64,000 bases of DNA from UBA935 sp031555615. Its GTDB lineage: Bacteria; Bacillota; Clostridia; Lachnospirales; Lachnospiraceae. The notes under the pieces were generated by a model that ran no database searches, had not been told where the DNA came from, and saw nothing but the letters and a program-made list of their open reading frames with translations. Every line of letters starts with the position of its first letter. Positions within the stretch are counted from its first letter, which is position 1. Below are positions 33,555-43,047 of the stretch, piece after piece. The stretch spans positions 1 to 64,000 of the forward strand of contig JAVBUF010000011.1 in the NCBI GenBank assembly GCA_031555615.1. The letters run 5' to 3'. Made by a program: the position numbers and the translations under genes.

Positions 33555-34815
33555 GTGGACGCAAAACTGGGGTCTGAAAATCGGTTCATTTTTATTTGCC
33601 GTGATTCTTTGGGTCTTGGTTACCAATATCAACGATCCGGTGGCTCCTCAACCTTTTAATAATATACCGGTAAAGATTACGCATACGGAATTGCTGGAGG
33701 AATCCGGTCTGGCATATGAGGTGTTGGACAATACGGATATTATCAGTAAGGTTACGGTTTGGGCCCCCCGTTCCGTTATTGCAAAACTATCAAGCGGCAG
33801 CATTAGTGCGACGGCTGATATGAATGATTTGAGCAGTCTGGATACCATTAGTATCAAGCTGGCGGTTAATAACTATGAAATCACCCGGATCAGCGGAAGT
33901 TCGGATATTGTAAAATTAAAAATAGAAGAGATGAAAACCAAAACACTGCCGGTGCGTGTCAGTACATCGGGAGAGCTGACAGAAGGATATATTCTGGGTG
34001 AGATTACCACCGAGCAGAATCTGGTAAAGCTCACCGGTCCCGAATCCCTGATGGAAAGTATTGTTGAAGCAAGGGCTGATATCGAGGTGACTTCTTTTAC
34101 CGGTGATATTAATACCGATGCGGAGATTCTTTTATATGATGCCGATGGAGTCCCGGTGGCGACTGACCGGATTACCCAAAGTATCAAGACGGTAAGGGTT
34201 AGGATTCCCATCCTGGAAACCAAAATGGTCCCTCTTAATTATTCTGTTACCGGTACGCCGGTGAGCGGATTTAAGGAAACCGGAGTGGTTGGAGTAGAAC
34301 CGGCATCGGTTCTGATTGCAGGTAAGAGCAGTATCATCAAAAAGATTAGCAGCATTGATATTCCGGATACAGTTCTGGATGTTACGGGAAGTACAGAAGA
34401 TTATGTTAAAACGGTGGATTTGATTCCCTATTTGCCGGAAGATACCAGACTGGTGGATGCATCAGGAAATATGATAACGTTTACGGTTTATATTGAACCG
34501 GAAGTGTCAAAAAATATAACCTTACAGGAAGCTCGGGTTAAGATAGTCAATATGCCGGAAGGCTACAGGGGCAGCTTTAGCGGCTTGGAAGAAGATACGG
34601 TAGTGACCCTTATCGGTCTGAGGCAAGATCTGGATGGAATCCATACAGCCGATGTGATGGGTGAGATCAATATCGAAAAGATGATGGAGGATCGAAACCT
34701 GGAGAAGCTCAGCGAAGGTTTTTATACCGCTGAAGTAGAGTTGAATCTTGGAAATAACATCACCATTTTGGAACCTATTGAAGTAACAGTACACGTAACA
34801 ACAGTGGAGGAATAA
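33544..34815 (+). CDS. cdaR: CdaA regulatory protein CdaR (YbbR repeats)
   Basis: A 423-residue protein with one N-terminal membrane segment (about 10-27, SFLFAVILWVLVTNIN) and an extracytoplasmic part made of repeated YbbR domains (about four, each about 80 residues, with the pattern of KT.PV.V...G). It controls CdaA activity by direct contact. The start overlaps cdaA; glmM begins two bases after its stop. Confidence 0.93.
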   Translation: MKIKWTQNWGLKIGSFLFAVILWVLVTNINDPVAPQPFNNIPVKITHTELLEESGLAYEVLDNTDIISKVTVWAPRSVIAKLSSGSISATADMNDLSSLDTISIKLAVNNYEITRISGSSDIVKLKIEEMKTKTLPVRVSTSGELTEGYILGEITTEQNLVKLTGPESLMESIVEARADIEVTSFTGDINTDAEILLYDADGVPVATDRITQSIKTVRVRIPILETKMVPLNYSVTGTPVSGFKETGVVGVEPASVLIAGKSSIIKKISSIDIPDTVLDVTGSTEDYVKTVDLIPYLPEDTRLVDASGNMITFTVYIEPEVSKNITLQEARVKIVNMPEGYRGSFSGLEEDTVVTLIGLRQDLDGIHTADVMGEINIEKMMEDRNLEKLSEGFYTAEVELNLGNNITILEPIEVTVHVTTVEE

Positions 34816-34816
34816 C

Positions 34817-36166
34817 ATGAGCAGATTATTCGGAACAGACGGTGTAAGAGGTGTTGCAAATGATGAATTGACGCCCCTGCTGGCAATGCAGCTGGGGCAG
34901 GCAGGGGCACATGTACTAACCAGAGAAAATGAGCACAAACCCACCATTATGGTGGGATGTGATACGCGTATATCCGGGGATATGCTGGCCAATGCATTGA
35001 TGGCCGGGGTATGCTCCGTAGGGGCCAATGCGGTCTATGTAGGTGTCGTGCCGACACCGGCGGTTGCTTACCTGACCAGAAAGTACAAAGTGGATGCCGG
35101 GGTAGTTATTTCAGCATCCCACAATCCCATGGAATTTAACGGAATTAAATTTTTTGACGGAAACGGCTATAAACTGCCGGATGAACTGGAAGATGAGATC
35201 GAGAGTATCATTAAGAGCGGAATGTCTCAGATCAAGCTGCCCCTGGGAGCAAGAGTAGGAAAGATCAAATACCGCACCGATGCCAGGGAGGAATACATAA
35301 ATCATGCTATTCAATCGGTAAATGTGGACTTACACGGAATGAAAATCGTATTGGATTGTGCGGAAGGAGCGGCTTTCTATACTTCGGTAGAGGCACTGAA
35401 GGAATTGGGCGCGGATGTCGTGGCCATTCATACCAATCCTGACGGCACCAATATCAATGCCAACTGTGGTTCCACCCATATGGAAGAGCTGCAGGCCAGA
35501 GTAGTGTTTGAAAAGGCCAATGTGGGTCTGGCCTTTGACGGTGATGCAGACCGTTTGCTGGCAGTGGATGAGTCGGGCAATATTGTGGACGGTGATCAGA
35601 TTATGGCAGTAGTTGGCCTCCATATGAAGGAAAACGGGGAACTGAATAAAAATATTATCGTTGCCACTGTAATGAGCAATTTGGGATTCTTCCTGATGGG
35701 TGAAAAAAATAAAATTAAAATAGAGCAGACGAAGGTCGGTGACCGATATGTGCTGGAACGCATGAAAGAACTGGGGGCAAGCCTGGGCGGAGAACAGTCC
35801 GGTCATGTGATATTCCTAAAGGAGAATACTACCGGAGACGGTTTGCTAAGTGCCTTGCATTTACTTCGGGTTATGGCAGAGACCGGAAAGCCCTTATCGG
35901 AATTGACGAAGGTTATGGAGGTTATGCCTCAGGCATTGGTCAATGCTCATGTACCGAATCACAAAAAAGAAAAATATATGGATTATCCGGAAATATCCGA
36001 AGCAATCAATAAATTAACAGAACAGTTTGCCGGCGAAGGCAGGGTATTGATTCGTCCTTCCGGTACCGAGCCCATGGTTCGGGTGATGATCGAAGGAAAA
36101 GATAAGAAGATGATCGACGGGGAAGCAAAAAAGCTTGCGGAACTGATTCAGAATATCATGCTCTGA
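34817..36166 (+). CDS. glmM: Phosphoglucosamine mutase GlmM
   Basis: Converts glucosamine-6-phosphate to glucosamine-1-phosphate for UDP-GlcNAc and thus peptidoglycan. It is 449 residues long. The active-site serine is S101 in SASHNPM, the metal loop is DGDADR, the sugar loop GGEQSGH and the phosphate-binding RPSGTEPMVRV. GlmM also binds and restrains CdaA in other Firmicutes, which fits the operon. The UDP-GlcNAc it feeds is also the PseB substrate. Confidence 0.96.
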   Translation: MSRLFGTDGVRGVANDELTPLLAMQLGQAGAHVLTRENEHKPTIMVGCDTRISGDMLANALMAGVCSVGANAVYVGVVPTPAVAYLTRKYKVDAGVVISASHNPMEFNGIKFFDGNGYKLPDELEDEIESIIKSGMSQIKLPLGARVGKIKYRTDAREEYINHAIQSVNVDLHGMKIVLDCAEGAAFYTSVEALKELGADVVAIHTNPDGTNINANCGSTHMEELQARVVFEKANVGLAFDGDADRLLAVDESGNIVDGDQIMAVVGLHMKENGELNKNIIVATVMSNLGFFLMGEKNKIKIEQTKVGDRYVLERMKELGASLGGEQSGHVIFLKENTTGDGLLSALHLLRVMAETGKPLSELTKVMEVMPQALVNAHVPNHKKEKYMDYPEISEAINKLTEQFAGEGRVLIRPSGTEPMVRVMIEGKDKKMIDGEAKKLAELIQNIML

Positions 36167-36175
36167 TTATAGAAC

Positions 36176-36204
36176 TTGAAAAAAAAGCTAAAAAATGCTA
36201 TAGT
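36176..36204 (+). promoter_or_regulatory. Sigma-A promoter for HPr gene
   Basis: TTGAAA (36176-36181), 17 bp, TATAGT (36199-36204), 49 bp upstream of ptsH. Confidence 0.65.
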
Positions 36205-36253
36205 AAAAATAATGATGGACGAAAGAACATCTGTGAACGGGAGGTAACAGGGT

Positions 36254-36517
36254 ATGGTAAGTCAAAAGGTGACTATTAAAAACCCAACCGGCCTACATCT
36301 AAGACCGGCAGGCATCCTATGTAAGGAGGCAATGCAATTTAAATCATTAATAACTTTTGTTTTTAGAGAAAATACGGCAAATGCTAAGAGCGTACTAAGT
36401 GTGCTGGGAGCATGTGTTAAATGCGGCGATGAAATTGAGTTTATTTGTGATGGCGAGGATGAAGAACTGGCATTGCATACTTTAGTAAGCGCAATTGAAA
36501 ACGGCTTGGGAGAATGA
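36254..36517 (+). CDS. ptsH: Phosphocarrier protein HPr
   Basis: An 87-residue HPr with both control sites: H15 in GLHLRPA, phosphorylated by enzyme I, and S46 in NAKSVLSVLG, target of HPr kinase and link to CcpA-dependent catabolite control. No other PTS gene is next to it. Because His15 is kept, it is not a Crh-type protein. It has its own promoter and a hairpin downstream. Confidence 0.93.
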   Translation: MVSQKVTIKNPTGLHLRPAGILCKEAMQFKSLITFVFRENTANAKSVLSVLGACVKCGDEIEFICDGEDEELALHTLVSAIENGLGE

Positions 36518-36531
36518 TTTAGATTTACAGG

Positions 36532-36574
36532 CCACCCCGTATGTATTCGGGGTGGTTGTCTTGAGACAATTTTT
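36532..36574 (+). terminator. Double hairpin between ptsH and leuA
   Basis: CCACCCCG (36532-36539) pairs with CGGGGTGG (36548-36555). A second short stem follows directly: TTGTC (36556-36560), TTGA, GACAA (36565-36569), then TTTTT. It is likely the ptsH terminator. It leaves about 45 bp before leuA and might partly attenuate it. Confidence 0.7.
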
Positions 36575-36619
36575 AGTAAAAACAGGAAAAAAAGAAAACA
36601 TGCAGGAGGAATAAGTGTA

Positions 36620-38299
36620 ATGAGATATCAAAGATATAAAAGAAATCCGATTGTCGATTATCCGGAAAGAGCGTGGGTAAACAGGGAAATTGAGAAAGCC
36701 CCCATCTGGTGCAGCGTAGATTTGCGGGATGGCAATCAGGCGTTGATCGACCCCATGGTAGTAAATGAAAAAATAGAGATGTTTCAGTTTCTGGTTGATT
36801 TGGGGTTTAAGGAAATCGAAGTAGGGTTTCCGGCTGCCAGCCAGATTGAATTTGATTTTATCCGTCAGCTGATTGAGCGTAAGCTGGTGCCGGATGATGT
36901 AATATTGCAGGTATTGACACAGTGCCGGGAGGAACTGATCGAGCGGACATTTGAATCCATTGAGGGATGTAAGACGGCCATTGTCCATATCTATAATTCA
37001 ACTTCGACGTTACAGCGGGATGTGGTATTTAACAAGGACCGGCAGGCCATTATTGATATTGCTGTTGAAGGAACAAGGACTGTGAAGAAACGGGCGGCTG
37101 ACTTTCCGGGTAAGATTATCTTGGAGTATTCACCGGAAAGTTTCACCGGAACAGAATTGGATTTTGCGTTAGAGATTTGCACGGCAGTACAAAGAGAATG
37201 GGGACCCACCAAAGAAGATCCGATGATCATCAATTTGCCTTCCACGGTGGAGATGACTACCCCCAATGTATTCGCCGATCGTATCGAATGGATGGATAAG
37301 CATTTTGAAAACCGCGATACCGTTATTTTAAGTGTCCATCCTCATAATGACAGAGGAACAGGTGTGGCAACAGCTGAACTTTCGTTGTTGGCGGGAGCAG
37401 ACCGGATTGAAGGAACATTGTTTGGAAACGGAGAAAGAACCGGCAACGTGGATATTTTAAACATTGCTTATAATATGTTCTCTCAGGGTGTGGACCCGGG
37501 ATTGCAGCTGGGCAAGGTAAATGAAATTATTGAAATTTATGAAAGATGTTGTAAGATTCCGGTACATCCCCGTCATCCATATGCAGGGAAGCTGGTCTTT
37601 ACCGCTTTTTCCGGTTCTCATCAGGATGCCATTAATAAGGGCGTCACAGCCATGCGTGAAAGAAACAATGAATATTGGGAGGTTCCCTATCTGCCCATTG
37701 ATCCGGCGGATATTGGCAGAGAATATGAACCCATTGTCAGGATCAATTCACAATCCGGCAAAGGTGGTGTGGCATTTGTTATGGATACCTATTTCGGATT
37801 TAAACTGCCTAAGGGTATGCATAAAGAGTTTGCCGATGTGATCCAGAGGATATCCGAGCAGCAAGGGGAGGTTTCGCCGGAACAGATTATGGAAAACTTC
37901 AAGGCATCCTATTTGGACCGGAAAGAGCCTATTCATTTCCGTAAACTGAAAGTCGATGATTTGAGTGAAGAAGTGGAAACAGAATTTGATACCAAGGTAT
38001 ACGTTACCTATACACTCTATGGTGCAGAAAAAACCTTTGAGGCTGTCGGAAACGGTCCTATCGATGCGGTTAAGCGGGGCTTGCAGGAAGTCACCGGAGT
38101 GCGCATGAAGGTATTGGATTATGAAGAACATGCATTACAGAGCGGATCCAATTCTCAGGCGGCAGCATATATTCATCTGCTGAATGCCGATGATGGAAGT
38201 GTTACTTATGGTGTGGGAGTAAGCTCCAACATTACCCGCGCATCTGTCCGGGCCATGTTCTCAGCAGTTAACAGGCTGGGTATTGCAGATCGTAAATAA
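36620..38299 (+). CDS. leuA: 2-isopropylmalate synthase (long LeuA2 type)
   Basis: Condenses acetyl-CoA with 2-oxoisovalerate in the first step of leucine synthesis. It is 559 residues long, typical of the long class. The N-terminal HMGL-like barrel has DLRDGNQALIDPM and HPHNDRGTGVATAEL (metal-binding HxH). The C-terminal LeuA dimer/feedback domain ends with GVGVSSNITRASVRAMFSAVNRL. No other leu genes adjoin it. The ribosome site is AGGAGG. Confidence 0.93.
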   Translation: MRYQRYKRNPIVDYPERAWVNREIEKAPIWCSVDLRDGNQALIDPMVVNEKIEMFQFLVDLGFKEIEVGFPAASQIEFDFIRQLIERKLVPDDVILQVLTQCREELIERTFESIEGCKTAIVHIYNSTSTLQRDVVFNKDRQAIIDIAVEGTRTVKKRAADFPGKIILEYSPESFTGTELDFALEICTAVQREWGPTKEDPMIINLPSTVEMTTPNVFADRIEWMDKHFENRDTVILSVHPHNDRGTGVATAELSLLAGADRIEGTLFGNGERTGNVDILNIAYNMFSQGVDPGLQLGKVNEIIEIYERCCKIPVHPRHPYAGKLVFTAFSGSHQDAINKGVTAMRERNNEYWEVPYLPIDPADIGREYEPIVRINSQSGKGGVAFVMDTYFGFKLPKGMHKEFADVIQRISEQQGEVSPEQIMENFKASYLDRKEPIHFRKLKVDDLSEEVETEFDTKVYVTYTLYGAEKTFEAVGNGPIDAVKRGLQEVTGVRMKVLDYEEHALQSGSNSQAAAYIHLLNADDGSVTYGVGVSSNITRASVRAMFSAVNRLGIADRK

Positions 38300-38305
38300 A
38301 CAGAT

Positions 38306-38355
38306 CATATATATAAAAGGGATGCCATTTTTGCGGCATCCCTTTTATATATATG
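38306..38355. terminator. Long bidirectional terminator between leuA and DUF3048 gene
   Basis: CATATATATAAAAGGGATGCC (38306-38326) and its complement (38335-38355) form a near-perfect 21-bp stem with an 8-nt loop. It separates the convergent leuA and DUF3048 lipoprotein genes and works in both directions (the AAAA/TTTT lies within the stem). Confidence 0.85.
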
Positions 38356-38371
38356 AAATATTTAGTTTTTG

Positions 38372-39523
38372 TTAAATCTTTTTCCCATCGACGATAAAAG
38401 TATCGCCGTCTTCTAAAATGCAGACCATGGTTTTGCCGGTATTTAACTGAATTTCCTTACCGTCATCATCATAATATCTGGTTGCGCCATAGTCGCTGGT
38501 TTTTTCCCAGCTGACATGGATGCCTTTACCGTTGGTAAAGAACCAGCCGTCTCGGGTAGTGTCATGAGCCTGGAAAGCCAAATATCCTTTCTGGTCTCTT
38601 TGCTCAAAATAAGTATTTTGGATTAAAATATTTTTAAAAGCTAACTGCTTGCCATTGCCAAGGTCGGTATGAGGACCATCGCTTTCGCCGGAAAGGTGCT
38701 GATAACGATCATATAGGCCGGTGGACTCATTATATTTGAAATAACAGTTGGTTACCGGATAAGCAGGCGACATATCAACTGTTGCTGCATCAATGGCTTT
38801 GGAGTATTGTTCCAGAGTATTGGGTGCAGAATTGGAAGCAAATTGATAATGTTCTTCATCAGCATAACCGTCGCGGTAAGCAGTGGGATAACCAAAATGA
38901 GCAATGGCTTTCTTTACATATTCCGCACTTGTAAAAGCATTGTCGGTTGAGTTCTTGGCGGTAGCCCGGAAAGAGCCGTCGCCGTAGCTGAGGCAGTTAA
39001 TATTTTGAGTGTCTTTTTTACCAATAATATCATCAATGTAGAACGGGCCGCCGTAATGAATATAAAAAGCATCCCATTCAAATGCCCAGTATACATAATA
39101 GTCACGGCAACTACGGATATTGCCGATCTTTTCGAGGCTGCCCCAGTCATCCCAGACACCCATCAGACGGGTCATACTGCCTTCAACATTGCATTCATAA
39201 AGAATAGATGCATCCGAAAGGCCATATTGGCTGGCGGTTTTGGAATTGGGAACCATAACGGCAATGGGACGGGTTTTGGCAACATCTTCATCCACCCATT
39301 CATTAGTCAATCGGCTTTTTACCATACCCTCTTTGGGGGGCAAATCAGTATCAGTCTCAGAAGGTTCAGCATCGGTTTCCGGGACCTCTTCCTTTTGTTC
39401 AGGTATTTGTTCTACAATCGGCTGAACAATCGGTTCAGGAATATCTTCTTCCTTCTTACCGCAACCGGAGAGAAGAAGGACGGACGACAGACCTATTAAA
39501 AAGAGGGCTTGTACTCTTTTCAT
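38372..39523 (-). CDS. DUF3048 lipoprotein (YerB-like)
   Basis: A 383-residue lipoprotein: signal with lipobox LLSG-C21, an acidic E/P/T-rich linker (about 22-65) and two DUF3048 parts. The first begins RPIAVMVPNS and includes NIRSCRDYYVYWAFEWDAFYIHYGG; the last has the WKKTSDYG-like WEKTSDYGATRYYDDDGKEI. YerB of Bacillus is a homologue; a wall-associated role is suspected but not proven. The start at 39523 follows AGGAAA; the longer frame to 39592 lacks a lipoprotein signal at its start. Confidence 0.87.
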   Translation of the reverse strand: MKRVQALFLIGLSSVLLLSGCGKKEEDIPEPIVQPIVEQIPEQKEEVPETDAEPSETDTDLPPKEGMVKSRLTNEWVDEDVAKTRPIAVMVPNSKTASQYGLSDASILYECNVEGSMTRLMGVWDDWGSLEKIGNIRSCRDYYVYWAFEWDAFYIHYGGPFYIDDIIGKKDTQNINCLSYGDGSFRATAKNSTDNAFTSAEYVKKAIAHFGYPTAYRDGYADEEHYQFASNSAPNTLEQYSKAIDAATVDMSPAYPVTNCYFKYNESTGLYDRYQHLSGESDGPHTDLGNGKQLAFKNILIQNTYFEQRDQKGYLAFQAHDTTRDGWFFTNGKGIHVSWEKTSDYGATRYYDDDGKEIQLNTGKTMVCILEDGDTFIVDGKKI

Positions 39524-39563
39524 CAATATTTCCTCACTTTCACAAAAATTCACATCAGAAGAT

Positions 39564-39592
39564 ATTATAGCATATCTGAAAACATCCGTCAC
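39564..39592 (-). promoter_or_regulatory. Promoter of the DUF3048 lipoprotein gene
   Basis: On the minus strand: GTGACG (39592-39587), 17 bp, TATAAT (39569-39564). The -35 is a partial match. Confidence 0.45.
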
Positions 39593-39699
39593 TAGTAAAA
39601 ATTATTAAGTTTTCACTAAGAATGCCAAACAAAATCTTGTATAATCCATGGGAAAGAGGTAATATAAAAAATGAAGCGATTTCAGAGAGGAGCAAGTAT

Positions 39700-40545
39700 A
39701 TGAAGAAAATTATTGTGACAGGATGCAATGGTCAATTAGGCCGTGCTGTAAATAAAATATTGGCAGCTGATGGTTGTTATGAGTTTATAAACACCGATGT
39801 TGCGGAACTGGATATTACCAATATTGACAAGGTGATGGAGCTGGCCAGGCAGGTGAAGCCTGACGGGATTATTAACTGCGCGGCTCATACCGCAGTGGAG
39901 CTTTGTGAAACAGATGTGGATAATGCATATAAGATTAACGCTATCGGTCCCAGAAATCTCAGCATTGCCGCCACAGAGGTAGGGGCCAGGCTAATGCACA
40001 TTTCGACTGATTATGTTTTTGACGGAAAGAGCTCCAGACCCTATCTGGAATTCGATCCCACCGGTCCCACCGGAGTATATGGAGCAAGCAAACTGGCCGG
40101 TGAAAACTTTGTCAGGGATTTTGCCAAGGATTATTTTATTATCCGTACCGCATGGTTATACGGTGATGGCAAGAATTTTGCCAAAACCATGCTGCGTTTG
40201 TCGGAAACTAACGATCAGGTCCGGGTGGTTGCTGATCAGATGGGTTCTCCCACCAGTGCTGAGGAACTGGCCAGGGCCATTGCCTATCTGCTGCCTACCG
40301 AAAACTATGGTTTGTTTCACGGAACCTGTGAAGGCAGCTGCAGCTGGGCGGATTTCGCAGAGGAAGTGTTTAAGCTGGCCGGAAAGAAAACACTGGTGGA
40401 AAGAATCAGTACGGAAGAGTTTGCGGCGAAGGTTGAACGGCCGGCTAACTCGATCTTACAGAATTACATGCTGGAATTAACCACCGATTACCGTTTTGCG
40501 GATTGGCATGATGCCGTGGCAGAATACATGAAAGGATTATGTTGA
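39700..40545 (+). CDS. rfbD: dTDP-4-dehydrorhamnose reductase
   Basis: SDR-family RmlD/RfbD (281 residues), last step of dTDP-L-rhamnose synthesis. Rossmann motif VTGCNGQLGR (about 7-16), HISTDYVFDGK and the YGASKLAGE catalytic Tyr/Lys are present. ATG 39700 follows AGAGAGGAG; the upstream in-frame ATGs lack similarity. rmlA, rmlB and rmlC are not in the window. Its last seven bases overlap the next gene. Confidence 0.92.
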   Translation: MKKIIVTGCNGQLGRAVNKILAADGCYEFINTDVAELDITNIDKVMELARQVKPDGIINCAAHTAVELCETDVDNAYKINAIGPRNLSIAATEVGARLMHISTDYVFDGKSSRPYLEFDPTGPTGVYGASKLAGENFVRDFAKDYFIIRTAWLYGDGKNFAKTMLRLSETNDQVRVVADQMGSPTSAEELARAIAYLLPTENYGLFHGTCEGSCSWADFAEEVFKLAGKKTLVERISTEEFAAKVERPANSILQNYMLELTTDYRFADWHDAVAEYMKGLC

Positions 40546-41003
40546 TGAATTTTTTATATGATTTGGTTCACAATCCGATCTTTGTTTCGGGAATATTGGG
40601 CTGGTTCATCGCACAAGTATTGAAAACGATTATCCATTTGATCATTACTAAGAAATTCGTTGCGGAAAGAATGGTGGGCAGCGGCGGGATGCCAAGTTCT
40701 CATTCAGCCACGGTCTGCGGCCTGGCTACAGCGGTGGGAATGACCTGCGGGGCAAGCGGTTACGAGTTTGCCATAGCGGTGGTATTTGCCATTATTGTCA
40801 TGCATGATGCTATGGGTGTCCGGCGGGAAACCGGCATTCAGGCTAAGGTCTTAAATGAAATGATGGAAATGTTTGTAAAAATGGGCAACAGTATGACCGT
40901 GGAGGACAAGCTTAAGGAATTTGTGGGTCATACCCCCCTGCAAGTATTGATGGGAGCTATTTTGGGCATTATCATTGGTGCAGTTGTCAGCAGTATTATG
41001 TAA
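40539..41003 (+). CDS. Divergent PAP2 (DUF212) membrane protein
   Basis: A 154-residue membrane protein of the DUF212/divergent PAP2 family. The motif GSGGMPSSHSATVCGL (about 47-62) with MHDAMGVRRETGIQA (about 87-101) resembles acid-phosphatase/haloperoxidase active sites. Four membrane segments are seen. Members may dephosphorylate lipid or polyprenyl phosphates; the substrate is unknown. The start is ATG 40539 or the in-frame ATG 40545. The AraC gene ends two bases away, convergent. Confidence 0.85.
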   Translation: MLMNFLYDLVHNPIFVSGILGWFIAQVLKTIIHLIITKKFVAERMVGSGGMPSSHSATVCGLATAVGMTCGASGYEFAIAVVFAIIVMHDAMGVRRETGIQAKVLNEMMEMFVKMGNSMTVEDKLKEFVGHTPLQVLMGAILGIIIGAVVSSIM

Positions 41004-41004
41004 G

Positions 41005-41841
41005 TTACCACTTTTTACGATATTCCGAAGGAGTCATATTTTCGGCATTTTTAAAAACCTTGATAAAGTACGCGGAGTCCTGGAAGCCACAGGAAATAGC
41101 AATGCTGTCCACGGAATCCGCAGAAAAACGCAGCATGGATTTGGCGTGGGAAATGCGGGTGGCAGTAAGAAAATTTCCGATGGTGATACCGTATGCTTTT
41201 TTATATTCTCTTGAAAGATGAAATTTGCTGATGAAAAATTGCTCGGCAAGATCGTCTAAATTTATTTTTATATGATAATTTTCCAGCAGGTAGTCATGTA
41301 CCTGCTTTAATTTTTGGGAAATGGAATATTCTTCATGAACAGAACCTTTATTTTCTGTAAAACAAAGGGTAATAATATCGGTAATATATTTATGCGAGTA
41401 AAGTTCTTTTAAAGAGGACTTGTCCTCCTGAAGCTGATAAATCTGTTCCAGGGCGGATGTGAAAGGCAGAATGCTTTGGGGCCGGAACAGGAAAGGGTTG
41501 CCATTTGATAAATAATTTTCATAAAAATCCCGGGCCTGTATTCCGTAAAAATGAATCCACATCAGACGCCAGGGGTCCTGCTCGCTGCTTTCGTGAGAAT
41601 AGGGCTTGGTGCAGTCCAGCCAGACGCAGTCACCGGCACTGACAGGGAGACGGGCGGAATCATAGGAAAGATAACCGCTGCCTTCCAGGATGACAAAGAA
41701 CAGATAGGAATTCAGATTTTGCCGTTTGCTGATATGAGGTTCCAGACTTTTCAGGGTCCCCACCTCCTGCACATACAGATAATGCTCCTTGGCATATGTC
41801 GAGGGGGTTGCCAGAATGCGGTCAGATATGGATTTTGCCAT
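41005..41841 (-). CDS. AraC family transcriptional regulator
   Basis: A 278-residue regulator with an N-terminal cupin sensor (about 25-150, GSGYLSYDSARLPVSAGDCVWLDCTKPYS) and two C-terminal helix-turn-helix motifs (INLDDLAEQFFISKFHLSREYKKAYG; DSIAISCGFQDSAYFIKVFKNAENMTPSEYRKKW). Such proteins usually sense sugars. It is divergent from gmd, whose promoter lies in the shared 138-bp gap, so it is a candidate regulator of the glycan genes. ATG 41841 follows AAAGGAG; the longer frame to 41901 has no ribosome site. Confidence 0.88.
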   Translation of the reverse strand: MAKSISDRILATPSTYAKEHYLYVQEVGTLKSLEPHISKRQNLNSYLFFVILEGSGYLSYDSARLPVSAGDCVWLDCTKPYSHESSEQDPWRLMWIHFYGIQARDFYENYLSNGNPFLFRPQSILPFTSALEQIYQLQEDKSSLKELYSHKYITDIITLCFTENKGSVHEEYSISQKLKQVHDYLLENYHIKINLDDLAEQFFISKFHLSREYKKAYGITIGNFLTATRISHAKSMLRFSADSVDSIAISCGFQDSAYFIKVFKNAENMTPSEYRKKW

Positions 41842-41910
41842 AAAAAAACTCCTTTCTGCGTATCTGTTGGATGATAGCAATATATTACTGTTTTTGGGCA
41901 ATATTTTATG

Positions 41911-41939
41911 TTGATAGTTGTATTATACAGTAGTATACT
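41911..41939 (+). promoter_or_regulatory. Sigma-A promoter for gmd
   Basis: TTGATA (41911-41916), 17 bp, TATACT (41934-41939). A dyad TATAC-AGTA-GTATA (41924-41937) covers the spacer and the start of the -10, a possible operator. It points away from the araC-type gene. Confidence 0.65.
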
Positions 41940-41979
41940 GCCTAATGGAATAGCAAAATAAAACAAAAAGGAGAAAATT

Positions 41980-43047
41980 ATGCAGAATATAGCATTGATT
42001 ACAGGTATAACAGGACAGGATGGTTCCTATCTGGCAGAGTTTTTATTGGAAAAGGGATATGAGGTCCATGGTCTGGTCAGAAGACATAGTACCCAGAATA
42101 CATCCCGTATCGATCATATCCTGAAATCCGATTATAATAAAATTAAATTTTTTCTTCACTTTGCGGATGTGACGGATTCCAGCAATCTGATGCGGCTGAT
42201 GGCCGAAATACGTCCTACCGAAGTCTATAATCTGGCCGCCCAGTCTCATGTGGGAGTTTCCTTTGAAGTACCGGAATACACGGCCGAAGCAACCGGTGTG
42301 AGTACCATTAAGCTGCTGGAGGCGATTCGGATTAACGGCGGTAACTGCCGTTACTATCAGGCATCCACCTCAGAACTTTTTGGCGGTTTGCCGGAGACGG
42401 CACCGCAAAATGAAAAGACACCTTTTTATCCCAAGAGTCCATATGGCGCTGCCAAGTTGTATTCTTACTGGATTACAGTCAATTACAGAGAATCTTACAA
42501 TATGTTTGCCTGCAATGGGATATTGTTTAATCATGAATCTCCCAGACGAGGTGAAAATTTTGTTACCCGTAAAATTACTTTAGCCATTGCCAGAATTATC
42601 GCCGGTCAGCAGCAAAAGCTGTCTCTGGGAAATATGAATGCCAAGCGTGACTGGGGATTTGCCGGTGATTATGTGGAAGGTATGTGGCTGATGCTGCAGC
42701 AGAATAAAGCCGATGATTATGTTTTGGCCACCAATGAGACCCATACAGTGAGAGAATTTGTGGAGGCGGCTTTTACGGAGCTGGGGATTACCATTCGCTG
42801 GGAAGGAAAAGGGGTGAATGAAAAAGGATATGACAGTGAAACCGGAAGACTTCTGGTAGATGTCAATCCGGAATTTTACCGTCCGGCGGAAGTGGAATTT
42901 TTGTGGGGAGATCCCACGAAAGCGGAGAAAGAATTGGGCTGGAAGCGGAATGTTGATTTTAAAAAGCTGGTTGCCATGATGATGGATGCCGATCTGCGGA
43001 AAATTGCCGGAATCAGCAGTGACGATTACAAAGCAGGGGAACACTGA
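41980..43047 (+). CDS. gmd: GDP-mannose 4,6-dehydratase
   Basis: Converts GDP-mannose to GDP-4-keto-6-deoxymannose (355 residues). Rossmann motif GITGQDGSYLAEFLLEKGY, then ASTSELFG, SPYGAAKLYSYW (catalytic Tyr/Lys) and FNHESPRRGENFVTRKI, all typical of GMD. It is the first enzyme of the GDP-L-fucose branch; fcl and manC follow after one intervening membrane gene. The promoter and AraC regulator are immediately upstream. Confidence 0.96.
   Translation: MQNIALITGITGQDGSYLAEFLLEKGYEVHGLVRRHSTQNTSRIDHILKSDYNKIKFFLHFADVTDSSNLMRLMAEIRPTEVYNLAAQSHVGVSFEVPEYTAEATGVSTIKLLEAIRINGGNCRYYQASTSELFGGLPETAPQNEKTPFYPKSPYGAAKLYSYWITVNYRESYNMFACNGILFNHESPRRGENFVTRKITLAIARIIAGQQQKLSLGNMNAKRDWGFAGDYVEGMWLMLQQNKADDYVLATNETHTVREFVEAAFTELGITIRWEGKGVNEKGYDSETGRLLVDVNPEFYRPAEVEFLWGDPTKAEKELGWKRNVDFKKLVAMMMDADLRKIAGISSDDYKAGEH

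Noticed and set aside
36254..36517. HPr gene as Crh (regulatory paralogue)
   Set aside because: Crh lacks the phosphorylatable histidine; His15 and Ser46 are both present here.
36532..36574. Leucine-responsive leader (T-box or attenuator peptide) before leuA
   Set aside because: No T-box sequence, no specifier hairpin and no Leu-rich leader peptide. The two stems with T-run read as the ptsH terminator.
39523..39592. Longer N terminus for the DUF3048 protein
   Set aside because: The lipoprotein signal with lipobox begins at 39523, behind its own AGGAAA site; the extension overlaps the promoter.
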